Source of the DNA: Chimaeribacter arupi
GTDB taxonomy: Bacteria > Pseudomonadota > Gammaproteobacteria > Enterobacterales > Enterobacteriaceae
Reading direction: 5' to 3'
DNA length: 64,000 nt
NCBI RefSeq assembly: GCF_002858805.1
Contig: NZ_PJZI01000008.1
Location: 1-64,000, forward strand
Position numbers and translations under genes: made by a program. Positions within the stretch are counted from its first letter, which is position 1; every line of letters starts with the position of its first letter. The notes under the pieces are model-generated. The model saw only the letters and a list, made by a program, of their open reading frames with translations. It was not told where the DNA came from and searched no databases. Shown here piece by piece: positions 58,907 to 64,000 of this stretch.

Positions 58907-59227
58907 ATGATGAGAATTCTATTGTGCTGTTCCGCAGGTATGTCTACCAGTATGGTCGTGCAAAAAATGCAGAAAGCCGCGTCACAGCGGGGTTTGGCGG
59001 CCGAAATAGAGGCCGTCGGTATGGAAGAGTTTACTCGTAAGATCGCCGATTATGACTGCTGCCTGCTCGGCCCGCAGATCAAATATAAGCTGGCGGAGTT
59101 TGAACGGAATGCGCAGGAATATAAAAAACCCGTTGCCGTTATTAATACGATGGATTACGGCATGTTGAATGGGGAAAAAATCCTGGCGTCGGCGCTCGCA
59201 TTGATTGATGCCAATAAGGGGGCGTAA
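58907..59227 (+). CDS. PTS lactose/cellobiose-type IIB component
   Basis: A 106-residue IIB protein of the lactose/cellobiose family. The phosphorylated Cys is in the motif LLCCSAGMSTS, most likely Cys8. It accepts phosphate from IIA and passes it to the sugar at IIC. GGAGG lies 5 nt before the first ATG (58907) and 8 nt before the next (58910). It overlaps the IIC gene by 1 nt. First gene of the PTS operon under O1/O2. Confidence 0.92.
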   Translation: MMRILLCCSAGMSTSMVVQKMQKAASQRGLAAEIEAVGMEEFTRKIADYDCCLLGPQIKYKLAEFERNAQEYKKPVAVINTMDYGMLNGEKILASALALIDANKGA

Positions 59228-60543
59228 TGAGCACACTGGCTGATTCCTTATTCGGCGTGATTGAGAACCGCATCAGTCCCATTGCTGCGAAGCTCTCTTC
59301 GCAACGGCATGTGGTGGCGATCAAAGACGGCTTTATCGCCTCCATGCCTTTCCTGATTGTGGGTTCGTTTATGTTGCTGTTCTCCCACCCGCCCTTCAGC
59401 GAAAACAGCCAGTGGGGGTTCGCCCAGTGGTGGCTGGGCATGATCAAGCAGTACAACGACCAGCTGATGATGCCCTACAACATGACCATGGGCATCATGT
59501 CGATTTTTATCACCGGTGCCATCGCGTACAACCTGGCGCAAAGCTACAAAATGAATGGCCTGATGGCCGCCCTGCTGTCGCTGATGACGTTTCTGGTGGT
59601 GGCGTCACCGCAGAAAGACGGCGCGCTGTCAGTGGCTTCCCTCGGTGGGGAAGGGATTTTCACCGCCATCCTGATAAGCCTCTATTGCACCGAAGTGATG
59701 CACGTGCTGGTGAAGTTCAACATCGGCTTCAAGCTGCCGGAGCAGGTGCCGCCGAAGATCCGGCAGTCGTTTGACCTGCTGATCCCGATTATGGTGATTT
59801 TCCTGACGCTGTATCCGCTGAACCTGTTTATTGAGAACCACTTTGGCCTGTTAATCCCCCAGGCGATTATGTCGGTGTTTGCGCCGGTTATCTCGGCGGC
59901 GGACTCCCTGCCTGCGGTGCTGATCGCCGTGCTGCTGTGCCACCTGCTGTGGTTTGCGGGCATTCATGGTGCGGCGATTGTCGGCGGTATTTTGCAGGCA
60001 TTCTGGCTGAGCAACCTGGGGCTGAACCAGGAGGCGTTAAACGCCGGCCAGGAGATCCCTAAAATCTTCATTGAGCCTTTCTGGCAATTCTTTATCACTG
60101 TGGGCGGCTCGGGTGCCACCATGGGGCTGGTGATCCTGTACCTGCGCAGCCGCTCCGCGCACTTGCGCTCCATCGGCCGCCTTGGCTTCGTGCCCGGTTT
60201 GTTCAACATCAATGAACCGATTATTTTCGGCTCGCCGGTGGTCATGAACCCGCTGCTGTTCATCCCGTTTATCACCACACCGTTGATTAACGCCGTGATT
60301 GCCTGGACGGCCACCCGCACTGACCTGATTAACCACGTGATTTCGCTGGCACCCTGGACCACCCCCGGCCCGATTGGCGCGGCATGGTCAACCGGGTGGG
60401 ACTGGCGCGCGGTGGTTCTGGTGGCGTTCCTGATCTGTTTATCCACGTTGATTTATTACCCGTTCTTCAAAATGTACGAACGCCAGCTGCTTGAACAAGA
60501 GGCAGAAATGGTGAGCGAAAACCTGGCTGCGGAGATGAAATGA
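59227..60543 (+). CDS. PTS cellobiose-type IIC permease
   Basis: A 438-residue inner-membrane permease of the lactose/cellobiose family (ChbC/CelB type) with about ten helices. Family blocks include ISPIAAKLSSQRHVVAIKDGFIASMPFLIVGS near the N-terminus, LLWFAGIHGAAIVGGI, and the substrate-site region GLFNINEPIIFGSPVVMNP. It transports and phosphorylates beta-glucosides such as cellobiose, arbutin or salicin. Its TGA overlaps the ATG of the IIA gene. Confidence 0.93.
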   Translation: MSTLADSLFGVIENRISPIAAKLSSQRHVVAIKDGFIASMPFLIVGSFMLLFSHPPFSENSQWGFAQWWLGMIKQYNDQLMMPYNMTMGIMSIFITGAIAYNLAQSYKMNGLMAALLSLMTFLVVASPQKDGALSVASLGGEGIFTAILISLYCTEVMHVLVKFNIGFKLPEQVPPKIRQSFDLLIPIMVIFLTLYPLNLFIENHFGLLIPQAIMSVFAPVISAADSLPAVLIAVLLCHLLWFAGIHGAAIVGGILQAFWLSNLGLNQEALNAGQEIPKIFIEPFWQFFITVGGSGATMGLVILYLRSRSAHLRSIGRLGFVPGLFNINEPIIFGSPVVMNPLLFIPFITTPLINAVIAWTATRTDLINHVISLAPWTTPGPIGAAWSTGWDWRAVVLVAFLICLSTLIYYPFFKMYERQLLEQEAEMVSENLAAEMK

Positions 60544-60884
60544 TGGAAGAGATGCAGGAACTGGAAAGCACGGTCATGGCGTTAATCATCCATGCCGGGG
60601 AAGCGCGTTCATCGGCCATGCAGGCGCTGCAGGCCGCAAGAAAATACCAGTGGGGCGAGGCGGATGAGCTGCTGGAAAACGCCGGTTCAGCCGCCCGGGA
60701 AGCCCATAAAATACAGACGGCCCTGATCGGTGCCGATGAGGGCTGCGGCAAAATTTCCGTCAGCCTGATCCTGGTGCACGCCCAGGACCACCTGATGAAC
60801 GCCATGCTGTGCCGCGACCTGGTGGAAGAGTTGATCTATCTGCACCGCGAAGTGCAGGAACTGTCAAAAGCGAATACGCAGTAA
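60540..60884 (+). CDS. PTS lactose/cellobiose-type IIA component
   Basis: A 114-residue helical IIA protein. The conserved His-containing motif VHAQDHLMNAM is present near residues 80-90 and the phosphorylated His lies in this family's central helix. It receives phosphate from HPr. Two in-frame ATGs (60540 and 60543) exist, the first in an ATGA overlap with IIC. Order B-C-A matches chb-type operons. Confidence 0.92.
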   Translation: MMEEMQELESTVMALIIHAGEARSSAMQALQAARKYQWGEADELLENAGSAAREAHKIQTALIGADEGCGKISVSLILVHAQDHLMNAMLCRDLVEELIYLHREVQELSKANTQ

Positions 60885-60911
60885 GCCATTGTCAGCAATT
60901 TAAAAGGATGA

Positions 60912-62348
<1,437 letters not shown>

Positions 62349-62412
62349 ACAGCCGTTGATGTTACAGGCTGATATCGCCGGTGGCGGTCACTGAGCCTGC
62401 AAGGAGCGGGGC

Positions 62413-63285
62413 ATGAAAATAGCAGCGTTTGATATTGGCGGTACCTCATTAAAAATGGGGGTAGTCAGCAGCCAGGGGGATATCCTTCACAAAGATAAGA
62501 AAGAGATTCCCCACCGTTCCGGCGAGGCCATTCTTGCCGCCATCCTCGGCTGGCTGAAGCAGCACCCAGGGTGTGAGGGGATAGCCATCAGTGTGCCGGG
62601 TTATATCAACCCCCACAGCGGCTTTATTACCATGGGCGGCGCCATCCGCGATTTTGATCATTTCGATATCACCGGGTGGCTGGAAAATAAAACCGGTTTG
62701 CCTGTCAGCGCCGAAAATGATGCCAACTGCGCACTGCTGGCGGAGCGCTGGCTGGGCAGCGCCGGGCAGATGGACAACGTCCTGATGATGACCATCGGCA
62801 CCGGCATCGGCGGCGCGATATTCTGCAACGGCGCGCTGGTGAGTGGCCACCGTTTCCGGGCGGGCGAATTCGGCTACATTCTCAGTGAGCGCCCCGGCAG
62901 TGACCGGCTGATGAAATCCACCATGAATGAGACCTGTACGCTCACGGTGTTGCGCCGGCGTTACGCCGGCCATGTCGGGAAAAACCCTGAAGAGGTCACC
63001 GGTGAGGAGATATTCGGCTTATACGACCAGGGCGATATAACCTGCCAACGTCTGGTGAATCAGTTTATGCAGGATATCTGCTCCGGCATCCATAACCTCG
63101 CCCATATCTTCGACCCGGAATGTATTTTCCTCGGCGGCGGCATTACCGAGCGCCCGCAATTCCTGGAAGAGATTAAACAGCACCTGGCCTGGTATCGCCT
63201 CTCCGTTGACGTACGGAGCGCCCGGCATGGGAACAGCGCGGGCCTGTTGGGCGCCGTGCGCCATTATCTCGATCGGCACACATAA
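62413..63285 (+). CDS. ROK family sugar kinase, beta-glucoside kinase-like
   Basis: A 290-residue ROK kinase without a helix-turn-helix. The ATP phosphate motif is AFDIGGTSLKMGVV (residues 4-17), with the catalytic Asp in ENDANCALLAERWLG and TIGTGIGGAIF. The Cys/His zinc motif of many ROK proteins is missing, as in BglK of Klebsiella, which phosphorylates unphosphorylated cellobiose and gentiobiose. It sits between two 6-phospho-beta-glucosidases, so it may rescue disaccharides entering unphosphorylated. Confidence 0.85.
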   Translation: MKIAAFDIGGTSLKMGVVSSQGDILHKDKKEIPHRSGEAILAAILGWLKQHPGCEGIAISVPGYINPHSGFITMGGAIRDFDHFDITGWLENKTGLPVSAENDANCALLAERWLGSAGQMDNVLMMTIGTGIGGAIFCNGALVSGHRFRAGEFGYILSERPGSDRLMKSTMNETCTLTVLRRRYAGHVGKNPEEVTGEEIFGLYDQGDITCQRLVNQFMQDICSGIHNLAHIFDPECIFLGGGITERPQFLEEIKQHLAWYRLSVDVRSARHGNSAGLLGAVRHYLDRHT

Positions 63286-63422
63286 CCTTTCCGGCCTGCG
63301 ACGGCAGGCTGAATTTTTAATATCTGCATTTCCTGGAAAACAGCATCCCTACGGTGAGGCTTCCTGCTGCCCTGCGCGGCCTATTCCCCTCGCCTGACTC
63401 ACACCAAACGGAGTTACATCCT

Positions 63423-64000
63423 ATGCAAAATAAGATCAAGATTGTCACCATCGGCGGGGGTTCCAGCTATACGCCGGAACTGATTGAAGGCCTTATCCTG
63501 CGTAAAGACCAGTTACCGATTGCTGAGCTGTGGCTGGTGGATATTGACGATGGCGCAGAGAAAATGGAAATCGTCGGGAATATGGCGAAGCGTATGATCG
63601 CCGCGGCGAAGCTGGACTGGCAGGTGCACCTGACGTTAAACCGCCGGGAAGCGCTGAAAAATGCGGATTATGTCACCACACAATTTCGCGTTGGCTTGCT
63701 GGATGCGCGCCTGAAAGATGAGGTGATCCCCTTAGCCAACGGTTTGATGGGGCAGGAGACCAACGGCGCAGGCGGTATTTTCAAAGCGTTCCGCACTATC
63801 CCGGTTATTCTCGACATCATCGATGATATGCGTGAATTATGCCCCAATGCCTGGCTGGTGGACTTCACCAACCCGGCGGGGATGGTCACGGAAGCTGCCA
63901 TCAAATACGGCAAATGGGAAAAAACCGTCGGGTTATGTAATGTCCCCTTCGGCCATATCACCCAGGCGTGCAAAGTGCTGGGCAAAGAGGAAAAGGATCT
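63423..64000 (+). CDS. GH4 6-phospho-beta-glucosidase (cut by the window end)
   Basis: The first 192 residues of a family 4 glycosidase (CelF/LicH type), incomplete at the window edge. Visible features: NAD-binding GGGSSYTPELIEGL, the GQETNGAGGIFKAFRTIP segment, VDFTNPAGMVTEA, and the metal-ligand Cys in GLCNVPFGH. GH4 enzymes use NAD+ and a divalent metal to cleave phosphorylated glycosides by elimination. The ATG at 63423 follows a GGAG-like site. It is the second, mechanistically different, phosphoglucosidase in this operon. Confidence 0.92.
   Translation, partial: MQNKIKIVTIGGGSSYTPELIEGLILRKDQLPIAELWLVDIDDGAEKMEIVGNMAKRMIAAAKLDWQVHLTLNRREALKNADYVTTQFRVGLLDARLKDEVIPLANGLMGQETNGAGGIFKAFRTIPVILDIIDDMRELCPNAWLVDFTNPAGMVTEAAIKYGKWEKTVGLCNVPFGHITQACKVLGKEEKD

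Overview
The window is a 64 kb chromosomal stretch from a Gram-negative, GC-rich gamma-proteobacterium. The families present (terZABCDE, an AscG-like LacI repressor with a cellobiose-type PTS, an OpgC-like acyltransferase, CusRS-like and YheO/DauR-like regulators) point to Enterobacterales; a Serratia-like member of Yersiniaceae is my best guess, but that is inference. I saw no rRNA, tRNA, integrase, transposase or CRISPR array.

Layout. (1) 309-4905: a complete tellurite/stress operon terZABCDE ending in a clear intrinsic terminator. (2) 4991-6500: a PhzF-type isomerase and its YheO/DauR-like regulator. (3) 6761-24232: a two-armed cell-surface polysaccharide locus. The minus arm is an overlapping chain of eight genes: a cellulose-synthase-like GT2, three DUF3131 paralogues, a globin-like protein, a soluble hybrid histidine kinase (PAS-PAS-HisKA-HATPase-REC-REC-HPt), a GH2 lipoprotein and an esterase. 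The plus arm holds an OpgC-like acyltransferase, a probable outer-membrane beta-barrel, a REC-PP2C phosphatase, a STAS antagonist and an HATPase kinase/anti-sigma-like protein. The locus thus seems to carry its own sensor, phosphorelay and partner-switch circuit, and it is the most interesting part of the window. (4) 24231-24300: a short tandem repeat and hairpin closing that locus.

(5) 24402-29741: a GNAT acetyltransferase, a TetR/oxidoreductase pair with two matching palindromic operators, an MscS channel, and a LysR/nitroreductase pair. (6) 29863-34586: a tartrate utilisation cluster (ttuD, ttuC, ttuB and a divergent LysR). (7) 34622-37279: a LysR with two exported small-domain proteins (double ABM, double CMD). 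(8) 37844-41186: an aspartate:alanine exchanger with aspartate 4-decarboxylase, a proton-consuming, energy-generating pair. (9) 41306-44086: a periplasmic HbpS/GlcG-like protein divergent from a CusRS-like two-component system with a CusR-type box. (10) 44166-49803: a short ProC-like protein, a TetR and an RND efflux pair sharing an operator motif. (11) 49853-51163: a soluble PAS-PAS-MCP protein behind a strong sigma-28 promoter match.

(12) 51486-57447: a short-chain dehydrogenase, a LysR, a RuBisCO-like protein, a DUF1537 acid-sugar kinase and an MHS transporter, together a candidate acid-sugar catabolic route related to apionate/3-oxo-isoapionate pathways. (13) 57589-64000: an AscG-like repressor and a beta-glucoside PTS operon (IIB, IIC, IIA, GH1, ROK kinase, and a GH4 cut by the window end), with clear LacI-type operators.
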